The notes under the pieces were generated by a model that was given only the letters and a program-made list of their open reading frames with translations, did no database searches and was not told the origin of the DNA. Below, piece by piece: positions 27,316 to 37,828 of a stretch of DNA of 64,000 nt. Numbering within the stretch: the first letter of the stretch is position 1; the number at the start of each line of letters is the position of its first letter. This stretch comes from Leptospira sp. B5-022. GTDB lineage: Bacteria; Spirochaetota; Leptospiria; Leptospirales; Leptospiraceae. The stretch covers positions 124,001 through 188,000 of the forward strand of contig NZ_ANIJ01000032.1 of NCBI RefSeq assembly GCF_000347035.1. Reading direction: 5' to 3'. Made by a program: the position numbers and the translations under genes.

Positions 27316-29724
27316 TTAGTGGCTCTTTGGGGCCTGTTTCCCCAAGATATTTTTATTCTTCTCCTCTAAGGCTTTTGTATCCTCAGGTTTAGGATATTTA
27401 GGTCGAGAGTGAAGACTAGAAAGAAGAACTTCCTTAAAGGAAGATTTTACAACTTCCAGATCTCCTAATGTAAGTCCGCATTCGTCCAATTGGTTTTCCG
27501 CCAACTTGCCGTTTACGATCTTAGTGATAAGAGCGTCTAAAGATTCGGGTGTCACTTCTTCCAAGGATCTACTCGCAGCCTCCAAGCTGTCCGCAATCAT
27601 GACGATCGCAGTTTCTTTTCTCTGAGGTTTCGGTCCCGGATATTGAAAGTCCGCTTTTTTGAGTTTCTTCTTCTGAGAGGGAGAAAGTTCCGCAAGCGCC
27701 TTATGATAAAAGAAAGCCATGGTAGAAGTTCCATGATGTTCCGGAATAAAATCGATCACTTCCCGCGGAAGCCTAGCCTTCTTAGCCATCTCGATGCCGT
27801 CCAAAACATGATCAATGACTATCTTTGCCGCTTTTGCAGGATTATTCTTATCGATGTTTTCCTTTTTAGGGATCAAATGCTGGTTCTCTACGAAAAATCC
27901 TGCATTCGGGATCTTACCTATATCGTGAAAATACACACCCACTCTAGTCAATAGCCAATCTAATTCCAAGTTTTGAGCCGCTCTTTCCGACATAGCAGCC
28001 ACTAAAAAAGTATGAGTATAAGTAGAAGGTGCCTTGGTCAGTAAATCCTGCAGTAACGGGTGTCCTGTATCCGCAAGTTCCATCAGCTTAAATCTTGTAG
28101 GTATATTGAATACATACTCGTAAATAGGAAGAAGCAGCTGGGTCAATGTGGAACAGACAAACCCATTCACTAAACATAATAAATATAACCTGAATATATT
28201 CGATTCCCAAAGATCTCTCAAATGAGAGCCGGAAGGAACCGCTACCCAATAATTCCTGGAATCGAACAGGTACCCGGAAGATGAGATGAGCATCTGGACC
28301 AAGGCCATATAGAACCCGGCCTTGATAAAATCGATCCTCTTTCTCATCTTTCTTCCGTAAGTGGCGGCAACCACTGTCATTACGAAAGCAAGAATGAAAG
28401 AAGTAGGATTATATCTCGAAGCGGCAAACACAAAGAACGAAAGGAAAAACCCGATCGCGATCGATAATTGTTCGTCATAGATCATGGATAGGATCAAACA
28501 AACCATTCCTGTCGGTATCACCAGCGCGAAATAAAAGACGGAATCGTAACTATTCTCAAAACTAAAAAAAGCCTTGGAAGCTAAATACGTCCAGAGCACC
28601 AAAGACCAGATTAACGTGAACACGATCACGTTACTCGATACGTCGTTCAATCGTTTCGGATTGTATTTCTTCAAAAACGCGTATACGATAATTACAAAAA
28701 TGGATTGAATGAGAAGAATAGAAATGATGGACGCAATGTTTGCTCGAGTGGCGTATCTATTCACTATCAGCAATTTCTTATAAATATCCGGAGTAATGAT
28801 CTCCCCGGCCTTGACGATGGTTTCTCCCGCATTGATCCTACTACTCACAGGCTCGGTTCTGTCCATAACGGCTTGTTTTTGGTTTTTGGTTTCTTCCGCG
28901 TTGTAAGTACAAGCGGGGTTCGAATACACATAAGTCAGCGCGAGTTTTTGGATAACGGAAAGAAGCTGAGGATCCGTGGCCTGTAATTTTTCCGCGGCCA
29001 AACGGTTGAGAATTTCTACCGTAGCGCTGTCTCTATAGAGATACATACGAGGAATTACAAGAGTTCCTTCTACCGAAGAGATCTGCTCCTTATTCCCGCT
29101 TGCGCCTGAATTGCGGATCCGAGCTTCTGCGGAACGGATAGCGGAATAATCCGCCGGTTGGTCTCTTAAAATACAAAAATTAGAAAAAACTAAATTACTA
29201 TATTGTTGGACTAGATCCCTGACCCTTGACTTGCCCGGGGTTTTGAGCAGAAGTTCCAGCTCTTCTTTGGATCTATTCTTCCATCTAGGAACCGCGGCCA
29301 ATAATTCCGCGGAAGTTTTCACTTCTCCCGTTGGCTTCGGTTCCCTATATTTCTCCATATCCTCTTGGATCGCAGGGCGAATTACATCGGTTAAAACCCG
29401 ATAATCTCGATCAAAAAAATTCGGAGCGGATTGAAAGGCTTTCAGCCTTTTTGCTCTCGTTTTTTCTTCGTCTTCATAAACTATATCTTTGGTGGAAACT
29501 ACCTTATCCAAAGCATTCTTGCCTTCCGAATAAGGACCATCCTGAGAAAGATTAATTTTGTCCTGACCGAAAAACGGGATCGCAAGCATCCAGGTCACGA
29601 TGATCAAAGTGATCGCCGTGAGAATTACCTGGAATTTTCTCACGAAAGAAATCGGACGGATCTTGGTCAGGGTATCCGTGATCCAAGCCATTCCTCTTTC
29701 TAAAAGTGATCCCAAGGGAAACAT
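27316..29724 (-). CDS. pgpH: 7TMR-HD membrane phosphohydrolase (PgpH family)
   Basis: The 802-residue protein has an N-terminal membrane helix (about 28-49), an extracytoplasmic 7TMR-HDED domain (about 60-300), seven membrane helices (about 310-500) and a C-terminal HD domain ([28 protein letters not shown]). PgpH proteins hydrolyse cyclic di-AMP. No c-di-AMP cyclase is in the window. It overlaps phoH by one base (TAATG) and is followed at once by ybeY, the usual order. Confidence 0.92.
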   Translation of the reverse strand: MFPLGSLLERGMAWITDTLTKIRPISFVRKFQVILTAITLIIVTWMLAIPFFGQDKINLSQDGPYSEGKNALDKVVSTKDIVYEDEEKTRAKRLKAFQSAPNFFDRDYRVLTDVIRPAIQEDMEKYREPKPTGEVKTSAELLAAVPRWKNRSKEELELLLKTPGKSRVRDLVQQYSNLVFSNFCILRDQPADYSAIRSAEARIRNSGASGNKEQISSVEGTLVIPRMYLYRDSATVEILNRLAAEKLQATDPQLLSVIQKLALTYVYSNPACTYNAEETKNQKQAVMDRTEPVSSRINAGETIVKAGEIITPDIYKKLLIVNRYATRANIASIISILLIQSIFVIIVYAFLKKYNPKRLNDVSSNVIVFTLIWSLVLWTYLASKAFFSFENSYDSVFYFALVIPTGMVCLILSMIYDEQLSIAIGFFLSFFVFAASRYNPTSFILAFVMTVVAATYGRKMRKRIDFIKAGFYMALVQMLISSSGYLFDSRNYWVAVPSGSHLRDLWESNIFRLYLLCLVNGFVCSTLTQLLLPIYEYVFNIPTRFKLMELADTGHPLLQDLLTKAPSTYTHTFLVAAMSERAAQNLELDWLLTRVGVYFHDIGKIPNAGFFVENQHLIPKKENIDKNNPAKAAKIVIDHVLDGIEMAKKARLPREVIDFIPEHHGTSTMAFFYHKALAELSPSQKKKLKKADFQYPGPKPQRKETAIVMIADSLEAASRSLEEVTPESLDALITKIVNGKLAENQLDECGLTLGDLEVVKSSFKEVLLSSLHSRPKYPKPEDTKALEEKNKNILGKQAPKSH

Positions 29725-30656
29725 TACAATTCCTCGAACTTCCTCACGATGGTTTCAACCAGAGGGTGTCTCGTGATATCTTCTTTTCCGAAAAACACCT
29801 GGCCAATTCCTTCGGTCTGTCTGAACAAGCTTACCACACGATCGAATCCGGATCTACCATGTTCTAAGTCGATTTGGGTCACATCCCCCGAGATACACAT
29901 CCTAGAATTGCGGCCCAAACGGGTCATAATCATCTTTAACTGAGCAAGAGTACAGTTTTGGGCCTCGTCCAAAATGATAAAACTTTTGGAGAGAGTCCTT
30001 CCTCTCATAAATGCGACCGGTGCAATCTCTATTTTAGTAAGTGCGATATACTCTTGGGTCTTTTCGAAACCGATACATTCGTTCAAAGCATCATAAACGG
30101 GACGAAGATACGGATCCACCTTTTGGTTCAAATCCCCAGGTAAAAAACCGAGATTTTCTCCCGCTTCGACCGCCGGCCTTGTTAAAACGATCTTATCCAC
30201 GATCCCATTCTGTAAAAACCTGCAAGCCATTGCTACTGATAGGAATGTTTTACCTGTTCCCGCAGGACCGATCCCGAAAGTGATCAGATTATTTAAGAAA
30301 GATTGAATATACTTTTCCTGGTTTTTAGTCCTGGAATAAAGATGTTTTCCCTTGTAAGTGGTAAGTATCTTTTCAGTGGGTTTGAAAGGCTCGTCGTCGG
30401 ATTTACGCTCTTCCTTCTTTTTTTCCCGAGTGGCTTGTTTAAGAAGATAACCGAAATCGAAGGAATCCGTAAAATCCCGATCCGGTCTGTCCCGATAATT
30501 GGTTTCCAATAATCTGAAAAAATCCAGAGCGAAATCCACCTTTGTAGGGATTCCTTCCACTTGGAAACCGTTGCCCCTTGGGATCAGATCGATCTCCAAT
30601 TGTTTTTCCAAATTTCTGACACCCGTATCGTTGATCCCGCAGATCTTACGATACAA
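29724..30656 (-). CDS. phoH: PhoH family ATPase
   Basis: A 310-residue RNA-related P-loop ATPase (PhoH/YbeZ). Walker A is GPAGTGKTF and Walker [28 protein letters not shown] and SGDVTQID are conserved. An N-terminal KH-like stretch precedes the ATPase. The only usual start is TTG 30656, which seems to remove the first conserved strand: in-frame codons upstream read [12 protein letters not shown] with no ATG, GTG or TTG before the in-frame stop. A rare AUC start is possible. It lies 40 bases after aspS and is coupled to pgpH. Confidence 0.9.
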   Translation of the reverse strand: MYRKICGINDTGVRNLEKQLEIDLIPRGNGFQVEGIPTKVDFALDFFRLLETNYRDRPDRDFTDSFDFGYLLKQATREKKKEERKSDDEPFKPTEKILTTYKGKHLYSRTKNQEKYIQSFLNNLITFGIGPAGTGKTFLSVAMACRFLQNGIVDKIVLTRPAVEAGENLGFLPGDLNQKVDPYLRPVYDALNECIGFEKTQEYIALTKIEIAPVAFMRGRTLSKSFIILDEAQNCTLAQLKMIMTRLGRNSRMCISGDVTQIDLEHGRSGFDRVVSLFRQTEGIGQVFFGKEDITRHPLVETIVRKFEEL

Positions 30657-30696
30657 GTCCTGGTTTTCGAAAGTAAATTGTTCTTTCCTGATATGA

Positions 30697-32502
30697 TTAA
30701 ACCTTTATCAACCTAAGCTTCAATTCTTGGAGCTGTTTCTCTTCCACTTCAGACGGACATTCGCTCATTAAACAAACGCCCTTCTGGGTTTTAGGGAATG
30801 CAATCACGTCTCGGATGGACTTTCCGCCGGTCAAGAGCATCAAGATCCGGTCTATTCCGAAAGCAATCCCTCCATGAGGAGGAGCCCCATATTCCAGGGC
30901 CTCTAATAAGAAGCCGAATTTTTCTTTAGCTTCCTCCGGCCCAATCCCTAAAGTGGAGAAGACTCGATTCTGCACATCTTTGGAATGGATACGAATGGAA
31001 CCTCCACCGATCTCCACACCATTTAGCACCAGATCGTATGCCTTTGCGAGCGCATTTCCCGCTTCTTTTTGGAGTCTTTCCTCGGAAGAAAAAATTTCCA
31101 AACTAGAATCTCCCGGAGAAGTGAACGGGTGATGTAAGGAATCCCAGCGTTTGCTGTCCTTGTTCCACTCGAACATCGGAAAGTCCACGATCCAGGAAAT
31201 ATGAAAGCTTCCTTCTGCAGGTTTGTCAAATCTTTCCGAAAGTTTCAAACGTAATGCGCCTAAAGAATGGTTTACGATCTCCCTTTCGTCCGCTCCGAAA
31301 AAGACCATATCCCCCTCTTTCGAACCGACTGCGCTTGCGATCTTGGAAAGAGCTTCCGGAGTAAATCGTTTTGTAATCGTGGATTCTAGTCCTTCTGCCC
31401 CGTGTTTCATGTAGGCAAGGCCTTTCGCTTTATAATCTCTGTTCAACCAAGCAGTCAGGTCTTCGATCTCTTTTCTGGAGATCACCGAACCTCCCGGAAC
31501 ACAAACCGCCTTTACGACTCCACCGTTCGCAACCGCTCCTGCAAACACCTGGAAATCGGAATCTTTTACGATCTCGGAAACATCTACCAGTTTCATTCCG
31601 AAACGGAGGTCCGGTTTGTCGGAACCGTATTCTTCCATAGCTTGTCTATAAGGCATTCTGGAAAATGGACCCTTGAGATCTAGACTGAACACATCCTTCA
31701 TCACTTGGGAAAAAAGACCTTCTATTTCGGAAAGGATCTCTTCTTGGGAAACAAAGGAGAATTCCATATCCAACTGAGTGAATTCAGGTTGTCTGTCCGC
31801 CCTCAAGTCCTCGTCACGGAAACATTTTACGATCTGGAAATATCTCTCCATTCCTCCCACCATCAGGATCTGTTTGAAGATCTGAGGAGATTGAGGAAGA
31901 GCATAGAATGAATTCGGGTTTAAGCGAGAAGGTACCAAAAAGTCGCGTGCACCCTCCGGAGTCGACTTGTTCAGGATCGGAGTCTCGATCTCCACAAATT
32001 TACGTGAGTTTAGATAATTACGAATTGCAAATACGAACTCATGGCGTTTTAACATTCTGTTTTTAAGTTCGTCTCTTCTGAAATCCAGGTATCTGTATTT
32101 GAGTCGGTTCTCTTCCGAGATCTCTTCGAACTCATCCAAGGAAAATGGAGGAGTTTTTGCTTGGTTCAGAATAATCAGATGTTCCGCTACGAGCTCGATC
32201 GTCCCGGTTTTCATCTTGGGGTTGATACTTTCCGCATCACGTTTTTTCAATTTTCCTTGGACAGCAATCACATATTCGGAGCGGATCCTTTCCGCTGCCG
32301 CAAAGTTTTCTCCCAAGATTTCTTTACGTAGCACTACTTGGAGTATTCCGGTCCTGTCTCGGAGATCCACGAAGATGACCCCGCCTTGGTCCCGGAATCG
32401 GAAAGACCAGCCAAATAGAGTGAGAGTTTTTCCTTCTTGTGCTTCGGACGTTTCTCCCGCCCAGGCTCTTGCTTTATAACCTTCTAAAATCCAATCTTCC
32501 AA
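30697..32502 (-). CDS. aspS: Aspartyl-tRNA synthetase
   Basis: The class II synthetase has an OB anticodon domain ([21 protein letters not shown]), motif 2 ([20 protein letters not shown]), a bacterial GAD insertion, and motif 3 ([13 protein letters not shown]). I prefer TTG 32502 ([10 protein letters not shown]), which has AAGGA about 10 bases upstream and fits the family N-terminus, giving 601 residues. TTG 32544 would add 14 residues. It is probably the discriminating or non-discriminating bacterial type; the sequence alone does not settle which. It lies between dnaB and phoH on the same strand. Confidence 0.94.
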   Translation of the reverse strand: MEDWILEGYKARAWAGETSEAQEGKTLTLFGWSFRFRDQGGVIFVDLRDRTGILQVVLRKEILGENFAAAERIRSEYVIAVQGKLKKRDAESINPKMKTGTIELVAEHLIILNQAKTPPFSLDEFEEISEENRLKYRYLDFRRDELKNRMLKRHEFVFAIRNYLNSRKFVEIETPILNKSTPEGARDFLVPSRLNPNSFYALPQSPQIFKQILMVGGMERYFQIVKCFRDEDLRADRQPEFTQLDMEFSFVSQEEILSEIEGLFSQVMKDVFSLDLKGPFSRMPYRQAMEEYGSDKPDLRFGMKLVDVSEIVKDSDFQVFAGAVANGGVVKAVCVPGGSVISRKEIEDLTAWLNRDYKAKGLAYMKHGAEGLESTITKRFTPEALSKIASAVGSKEGDMVFFGADEREIVNHSLGALRLKLSERFDKPAEGSFHISWIVDFPMFEWNKDSKRWDSLHHPFTSPGDSSLEIFSSEERLQKEAGNALAKAYDLVLNGVEIGGGSIRIHSKDVQNRVFSTLGIGPEEAKEKFGFLLEALEYGAPPHGGIAFGIDRILMLLTGGKSIRDVIAFPKTQKGVCLMSECPSEVEEKQLQELKLRLIKV

Positions 32503-32604
32503 AGAATCCAGTTCCTTAATTTGTATTATAAAAGCTCGTTCCAAAACTTCTTTCCGGAACGGACAAAATCCGAGCCATCATTTCGATTAATAAAGACGGC
32601 CCAG

Positions 32605-32626
32605 TAGAAATCCGGCCTTGCCGGAC
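32605..32626 (-). terminator. Hairpin after dnaB
   Basis: Directly after the dnaB stop, the minus strand forms TCCGGC-AAG-GCCGGA followed by TTTCT. The stem is strong but the T-run is short, so termination may be partial. Confidence 0.45.
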
Positions 32627-33948
32627 TACACGTTATCAAATCTGGAAAGTTCAGGTCGGAAGGCAAGTGGAAAAGAACCGGTTGGACCGGACCTGTTTTT
32701 AGCGATGATGATCTCCGCCATCCCTTTCATTCTAGGATCTTCCTCTTCGTCCTTTCCTTTCTCTCCCCGGTAGATGAATGTAACAATATCCGCATCCTGC
32801 TCGATCGCGCCGGACTCCCTTAAGTCGGCAAGCTGAGGTCTTTGGTCCTTGGATCTCTGTTCGATGGATCGGTTCATCTGAGAAAGTGCGATCACGGGAC
32901 ATCTTGCTTCTTTTGCCATCTGCTTGAGTGCCCTGGAAATCGAAGACACCTCTTGTTGCCTTCCCCCGTCCCTGTTTTTGGGATCGTTCATGAGCTGCAG
33001 GTAGTCCACGATGATAAGGCCAAGAGTTTCATTGGTGAGAAGTTTACGTACCCGTCCCTTAAAATCGTCCACACTCAAGGCTCCGGAGTCATCGATATAT
33101 AGGGGAGAAGAAGTTACCTTGATAATTGCATCGATTAGTTTGGGGGCATCCGACTTGGTCACTTCGGAACGTTTTAATTTATTGGATTCCACCTGAGCAT
33201 AAGAACAAACCAGTTTGAGTAGAAGTTCCATTCGACTCATTTCTAAGGAGAAGATGACCACAGGTCGGTTATGGATCAAAGCCACATTGGATGCGATATT
33301 CAAGGCCAAGGTAGTCTTACCGTTACCCGGCCTCGCGGCTAGGACCATCATCTCGTATTCTTTTAAGCCGGAAGTCATCTCATCGAACTGGGTAAAATTC
33401 GTCCGGAGGCCTTTGATCTGACCTCTACTCTCCATGATATCTTTGATATATTCGGAAAGTGCGGCCTTATCCTGAGAAACAGGAAGAAGTCCTTTTACAT
33501 CCGCAGATCTGGAGACCTCGGTAAGGCTCTGTTCGATTTGGTTGAAAACGGATTCGTTTTCGCCCGGTTCTTTCTGGATCAGCTCCAGGGCGTTCATTAA
33601 TAATTTAGAATATTTTCTTCTTTCGGAAAGACGTTTGATCCTTTCCGCATAATAACCCAAAGGATGGGAAACTACGGAATCCTTATAGAGGGAGTAAATA
33701 TATTCGTATTCCCTTTCAGGATCTTTGAGAAGAGAGTTTTCTTTTAAGAAGTTTAGAACGGAGACCGGATCGACAGCGGTCCTTTTGTCCACAAGGTCCA
33801 GAATTGCCTTGTAAATCCTTCTATTTGTATCTTGGTAAAAATCCTCAGGAACGAGGGGAATATCGATTAGATTATCCGCTCCTTTAAGAAGCAGAAACCC
33901 GAGAAAAGATTTCTCGGATTCCAATTCAAACAAGGAGTCGGATTGCAT
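32626..33948 (-). CDS. dnaB: Replicative DNA helicase DnaB
   Basis: The 440-residue hexameric helicase has an N-terminal DnaB domain ([13 protein letters not shown] to EQSLTEVS), a linker, and a RecA-like motor with Walker [12 protein letters not shown], Walker [11 protein letters not shown], and the arginine/[13 protein letters not shown] region. No intein interrupts it. It is the last gene of the rpsF-ssb-rpsR-rplI-dnaB run, the standard order in many bacteria. ATG at 33948. Confidence 0.96.
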   Translation of the reverse strand: MQSDSLFELESEKSFLGFLLLKGADNLIDIPLVPEDFYQDTNRRIYKAILDLVDKRTAVDPVSVLNFLKENSLLKDPEREYEYIYSLYKDSVVSHPLGYYAERIKRLSERRKYSKLLMNALELIQKEPGENESVFNQIEQSLTEVSRSADVKGLLPVSQDKAALSEYIKDIMESRGQIKGLRTNFTQFDEMTSGLKEYEMMVLAARPGNGKTTLALNIASNVALIHNRPVVIFSLEMSRMELLLKLVCSYAQVESNKLKRSEVTKSDAPKLIDAIIKVTSSPLYIDDSGALSVDDFKGRVRKLLTNETLGLIIVDYLQLMNDPKNRDGGRQQEVSSISRALKQMAKEARCPVIALSQMNRSIEQRSKDQRPQLADLRESGAIEQDADIVTFIYRGEKGKDEEEDPRMKGMAEIIIAKNRSGPTGSFPLAFRPELSRFDNV

Positions 33949-33960
33949 TCTTGTTCCGGG

Positions 33961-34425
33961 TTACGCTTCGGTAGAAACGACTTCCTCTTTCTTCACATGT
34001 ACAGTGATAGTCGGGAGGATACCTTCTGCAAGACGCACTTTTAATTTATAGGAACCTAGGTTACGGATAGGCTCTGGGAATTCGATCTTACGCTTGTCTA
34101 CTTCGAATCCCGCGGTTTTTAACAAAGCTGCCACATCAGCAGGAGTTACCGCTCCAAAAAGTTTATCCCCGCCTCCGGTTTTAACGGAAATTTCGAATTC
34201 TTTTCCGTTCAATCCGCTCGATACGGATTCCATATCTTTTTTGCGTTTTTCTTTTTTGAGATCCGCAAGTTTCTTCTGGTGAAGAGCCATTTTGGTCTTT
34301 CCTTCGGAAGCTCTTACAGCGAGTCTTTGAGGGAAAAGAAAATTACGAGCGAAACCGTCGGCAACTTCCTTTACATCTCCCGCATCTCCTAAGTTAGAAA
34401 CATCTTTTTGTAATATTACTCTCAT
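33961..34425 (-). CDS. rplI: Ribosomal protein bL9
   Basis: The 154-residue protein has the N-terminal L9 signature (MRVILQKDVSNLGDAGDVKE, then VADGFARNFLFPQ), a long connecting helix rich in Lys, and the C-terminal rRNA-binding lobe. A short Glu/Val-rich tail follows. GGAGAAAC lies just upstream of the ATG. It lies 10 bases after rpsR. Confidence 0.97.
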   Translation of the reverse strand: MRVILQKDVSNLGDAGDVKEVADGFARNFLFPQRLAVRASEGKTKMALHQKKLADLKKEKRKKDMESVSSGLNGKEFEISVKTGGGDKLFGAVTPADVAALLKTAGFEVDKRKIEFPEPIRNLGSYKLKVRLAEGILPTITVHVKKEEVVSTEA

Positions 34426-34435
34426 TTGTTTCTCC

Positions 34436-34750
34436 TTAGTTTACTTTGAACGGTAGAAGACCGATGCTGCGCGCCTTGCGGATTTCTCTTGCAAGGATCC
34501 TTTGATACTTTGCAGAAGTCCCGGTGATCCTTCTTGGAATGATCTTACCGCGGTTGGTGATGAATCTTTCCAAAAGTTCGGTGTTCTTATAATTGATCTG
34601 CTTAGCAAGTTCAGGGTCTGCTGTGAAACGGCAAACTTTCTTCTTGTACTTGTTTTGTTTTTTTGGAGGGCGTCCTCCTTCTTGGTCTAGAGGTATGCCC
34701 TCAGCAGTCATTTCCTGCTTTAATTCTTCTTGTATTTCGTTATCTGACAT
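34436..34750 (-). CDS. rpsR: Ribosomal protein bS18
   Basis: The 104-residue protein has the S18 core ([20 protein letters not shown], then [15 protein letters not shown]). An N-terminal extension of about 30 acidic residues ([18 protein letters not shown]) makes it longer than the usual 75-80. The C3 cysteines of some S18 zinc forms are absent apart from one. It lies between ssb and rplI. Confidence 0.96.
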   Translation of the reverse strand: MSDNEIQEELKQEMTAEGIPLDQEGGRPPKKQNKYKKKVCRFTADPELAKQINYKNTELLERFITNRGKIIPRRITGTSAKYQRILAREIRKARSIGLLPFKVN

Positions 34751-34764
34751 GATTGTTGTCCTCG

Positions 34765-35205
34765 TTAAAAAGGTATATCGTCGTCCATTCCCGGGCTTCC
34801 CATATCATCTTGTGCAGATGAATAAGAAGAAGCTCCGCTACTTGCGGAAGAGCCGTACTCCCCGCCTCCATTCTCCCTAGCACCGCCTATCATCTGAAAA
34901 TTTTCCACGACGATACGAATGCGGGAAGCCTTCTTGCCTTCCATGGTTTCCCAGGTATCCTGCTTCAGGCGTCCCTCGATCACGAGTTGTTTTCCTTTCT
35001 TGCAGTATTGCTGGATGATATCCGCGCCTTTTCCCCAAGCCTCGCAGTCGAAAAAATGAGTTTCCTCTTTTTTCTCTCCGCCGGTTACATACGTGCGACC
35101 GTTCGCTAAAGAAAAATTCACAAGGGAAGTCCCGTTTACGGTTTTAAATTCCGGATCACGGGTCAGGCGCCCAACAAGGGTCACCCGATTGATATCGTTA
35201 GCCAT
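34765..35205 (-). CDS. ssb: Single-stranded DNA-binding protein
   Basis: The 146-residue protein has the OB fold ([31 protein letters not shown]), a Gly/Ser-rich linker and the acidic tip DDDIPF that docks repair and replication partners. It overlaps rpsF by 8 bases, so the two are translationally coupled. The linker includes a Ser/Ala/Tyr-rich stretch. Confidence 0.96.
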   Translation of the reverse strand: MANDINRVTLVGRLTRDPEFKTVNGTSLVNFSLANGRTYVTGGEKKEETHFFDCEAWGKGADIIQQYCKKGKQLVIEGRLKQDTWETMEGKKASRIRIVVENFQMIGGARENGGGEYGSSASSGASSYSSAQDDMGSPGMDDDIPF

Positions 35206-35473
35206 TGAGGCGGACGATCATAGAGCGAAGTAAATTTTGGTTCAGACCAAAGTCCCGCTCTACCTTTTCTAAGGCGGATTGTTCTGCATTCACTTTGAAG
35301 TGAGTGAATATTCCGTAGTCTTGGTGTTGGATCGGATGCCAAAGTTTTTTTTGACCCCAATCTTCTTCTGCGGTCACGTTGATGGAATGCTTCTTGAAGA
35401 TCTCAAGGACTTCAGTTTTAGCAATATCCTTCGCGGTAGAACGCGTGATTGTAGTAATCTCGTAGTTTCTCAA
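35198..35473 (-). CDS. rpsF: Ribosomal protein bS6
   Basis: The 91-residue protein has the S6 core: MRNYEITTITRS, a helix, WGQKKLWHPIQHQDYGIFTH, and a final strand. It is the first gene of the rpsF-ssb-rpsR-rplI-dnaB run. AGGAGAAAC lies upstream of the ATG at 35473. The 316 bases up to vapB hold the promoter for this operon and the vap operator candidate; nothing else is evident. Confidence 0.96.
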   Translation of the reverse strand: MRNYEITTITRSTAKDIAKTEVLEIFKKHSINVTAEEDWGQKKLWHPIQHQDYGIFTHFKVNAEQSALEKVERDFGLNQNLLRSMIVRLNG

Positions 35474-35727
35474 AAGTTTCTCCTATGGGAAATGCCCGTC
35501 TGCGTTGTTGCGGCGAGCAGAAGAACCGGATTTTGTCCTATTTTCGGCTTTAGGGGCAAGGGGTCAAGTGGAATAGAATTGGGCGTCTTAGCTCCCAAAA
35601 ATGTGCTAAGGCGTAATTGGAATGAATATTCCAAAGTCTTTCTCTATTTCTAATTTTCATCTTCTGAATGCATTCTTTGATTCTCCAAAACACGAAGGAA
35701 TCTATTTTCTACCATATGACTCTATAT

Positions 35728-35756
35728 TTCATGAATTTTGCTTGCGATTTCATGAA
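35728..35756 (+). promoter_or_regulatory. Candidate VapB operator (two TTCATGAA palindromes)
   Basis: TTCATGAA occurs at 35728-35735 and 35749-35756, 21 bases apart (two helical turns), ending 33 bases before the vapB start. Ribbon-helix-helix antitoxins bind paired palindromes of this kind to repress their own operon. Confidence 0.5.
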
Positions 35757-35789
35757 ACTAAACCTACCATTTTCTGGGAGGTCCAGAAT

Positions 35790-36068
35790 ATGGCAAACTT
35801 ACAAGTCAGGGACATAGACGATAGGCTCTACGAAGCATTAAAAAGGAGAGCAGAAATGGAACACAGATCCGTAAGCCAAGAAGTAGTTCTTATGATCGAA
35901 AACTATCTAGCACATGACAATAAAGAATCGGAACGTAAGACCTTAGGTTTCTTAGAGCTATCAGGTTCCTGGATGGATGATAGAAGTCCCGACCAGATCG
36001 TTCAGGACATACGTTCCTCTAGAACCAAGAACAGCTTAGGAAAGGATGCAGATGAGCTATTTGATTGA
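35790..36068 (+). CDS. vapB: VapB/FitA-type ribbon-helix-helix antitoxin
   Basis: The 92-residue protein starts MANLQVRDIDDRLYEALKRR, a typical Arc-like ribbon-helix-helix DNA-binding domain of FitA-type antitoxins, with a C-terminal toxin-binding tail (GSWMDDRSPDQIVQDI). The start ATG 35790 has GGGAGG 9 bases upstream; an in-frame start at 35622 would run through AT-rich non-coding sequence. It overlaps the toxin gene by 17 bases. It should neutralise VapC and repress the operon. Confidence 0.88.
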   Translation: MANLQVRDIDDRLYEALKRRAEMEHRSVSQEVVLMIENYLAHDNKESERKTLGFLELSGSWMDDRSPDQIVQDIRSSRTKNSLGKDADELFD

Positions 36069-36456
36069 TACGGATATCATCATTTATAGCTTAAAGGAAG
36101 ATCCGATTGTTCTGCAAAATTTTTTGAACCGCAAAAACTCCATCAAATCGATCTCTGTAATCACCTATGGGGAATTGATTTTTGGAGCCCAGAAATCCTC
36201 CTATAAGGAAAAAAATCTAGCTACAGTTCGAAGGATTGCGGAACTTTTTCCGGTGATCCAATTGACCGAAGGAATCATGGAAACGTACGGAGAACTCAAA
36301 GCTATCCAACAGAAAAAAGGAAACTCCATAGAGGATTTTGACCTGCTCATCGGTTCCACAGCCTTGTATTTGAATTATTCCTTAGTTACGAATAACGAAA
36401 AACATTTCCAAAAAATTCCAGGACTGAGGATCGAAAACTGGGCCTACCTAGCTTAG
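36052..36456 (+). CDS. vapC: VapC family PIN-domain toxin
   Basis: A 134-residue PIN-domain ribonuclease. The acidic Mg-binding residues are in MSYLIDTDIIIY (first Asp pair), TYGELIFG (Glu) and SIEDFDLLIGSTA (Asp/Asp). VapC toxins cut tRNA or rRNA and stop translation. It overlaps vapB by 17 bases, as in most such pairs. ATG 36052 is preferred; ATG 36046 is too close to the AGGAAAGGA site. Its stop overlaps the 3' end of the convergent CapA gene by 4 bases. Confidence 0.9.
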   Translation: MSYLIDTDIIIYSLKEDPIVLQNFLNRKNSIKSISVITYGELIFGAQKSSYKEKNLATVRRIAELFPVIQLTEGIMETYGELKAIQQKKGNSIEDFDLLIGSTALYLNYSLVTNNEKHFQKIPGLRIENWAYLA

Positions 36457-37673
36457 TCCAGTTCCACCCAACCTCTGTCTTCTTCGATCCGAACCCTAGT
36501 GCCCAGGTCTTGGGAAAGGACCGCGATTTCTTTTAAAAAATCCTGAGCTTCTTTTCCTTCTAACGGTCTGACTAAATGGTCCTCGTTTTGGAATTTTCCG
36601 AAAATAGGAACAAGCTCAATATTGATCAATTTATTTCTTTTGATATGGAGTATTACGATTAAGTTATGATTTAAGTAGGCGTTCCTACTTCCGAAGATCA
36701 GATTTCCCAAAGAATAGAATACGATCGTATTTCCTATCTTTTCGATACCTTGAGGAATATGCGGATGATGCCCTACGATAATATCCAATCCCCCGTCGGC
36801 CAAGGTCTTTGCGATCTTTCTCTGCTCGATCGTCGGAAAAGGAGAATATTCCACTCCCCAATGGAGAGAAAGTATCCTAAATTGTTTTCCGGGAGAAACA
36901 GGTTTCGATTTTTTATCTCCTTTAGAATTTTTAGATCCGTTCCGCACTGAATTCGGTTGGGATTTTTCTAGCTGGAACTTTTTCAAGATCAGCTCCGGAT
37001 CCAAAGGCATAACACCTGGGCTTTGACCGGCGTAATGGGATCTGCCTTCCGCTACATTAGTGGCGGAATAAATTCTGAGATTCGTATCCTTCCCTTCCCA
37101 AATCCAAGGACGAAACGCGAATTCTAAATTTTTTCCGGCACCAATAGAAGCGATTTTTCTTTCCCCTAAAAATTTAAGAGTTTCTTCCAAACCTTCAGGA
37201 CCATGATCCATTGCGTGATTATTCCCAAGGGAAACAAGATCCACTCCTAAAAAGCTCATACTTTCGAGATCGGATTCTTTTGCTTGGAAGACGTAAGCCT
37301 TACCATGGTCCCAACTTTTTTCGGAAACCACCGGTGTTTCTAAATTTAAAATTCTTAGGTCTGCACTTTCAAAAACGGATTTTAAACCTTTTACCGGAGC
37401 CAATTCTCCTTTCGCCTTGATCGTGTCCCGGATCCCCCAGTTAAACATCACATCCCCGCCTATGAGGACTTTTACTATTTCGGGATCTTCTTCTTTTCCG
37501 AAAAATTTTCCTATTCGGGTTTCGATCGTATCTACGATGTTTGATTGTATTTCAGGAGGTTTTTCGGAGCCGGAAGGACTTTCCGGAACTCCTGCACAGT
37601 AAAGCGAGAGTAAAAACGGAATACGGAAAAGGACCCGAATCGAGAGAACGAAGTGTTTTCGAAAAAACCGCAT
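36453..37673 (-). CDS. CapA-family (PGA_cap) metallophosphatase-like lipoprotein
   Basis: The 406-residue protein has a signal peptide and a lipobox-like LLSLYC (Cys27). The CapA/PgsA fold is seen as GGDVMFNWG, LNLETPV, LGNNHAMDHGPEG, LHWGVEYSPFP and VGHHPHIPQG. In some bacteria such proteins help make poly-gamma-glutamate capsule, but no PgsBC genes are present, so a general calcineurin-like phosphoesterase role on the cell surface is as likely. A Lys/Ser-rich insertion lies near residue 240. Confidence 0.85.
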   Translation of the reverse strand: MRFFRKHFVLSIRVLFRIPFLLSLYCAGVPESPSGSEKPPEIQSNIVDTIETRIGKFFGKEEDPEIVKVLIGGDVMFNWGIRDTIKAKGELAPVKGLKSVFESADLRILNLETPVVSEKSWDHGKAYVFQAKESDLESMSFLGVDLVSLGNNHAMDHGPEGLEETLKFLGERKIASIGAGKNLEFAFRPWIWEGKDTNLRIYSATNVAEGRSHYAGQSPGVMPLDPELILKKFQLEKSQPNSVRNGSKNSKGDKKSKPVSPGKQFRILSLHWGVEYSPFPTIEQRKIAKTLADGGLDIIVGHHPHIPQGIEKIGNTIVFYSLGNLIFGSRNAYLNHNLIVILHIKRNKLINIELVPIFGKFQNEDHLVRPLEGKEAQDFLKEIAVLSQDLGTRVRIEEDRGWVELD

Positions 37674-37828
37674 CTTTCCAGACAGTTTTTAGATATGTTT
37701 TTATTTAGGAAATAAATAATAAAAAAGAAAGAAAACTTTCAAGGTGTAGAACGGATAAAAATCCAAAGACAAAATAGTAAATATTTGATCCGAATTCGGA
37801 ACATTTTACAGGTACTTTTTAAGATCTA

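Noticed and set aside
36453..37673. Capsule (poly-gamma-glutamate) biosynthesis locus
   Set aside because: Only the CapA-like gene is present; no ligase or transport genes of the pathway are nearby.
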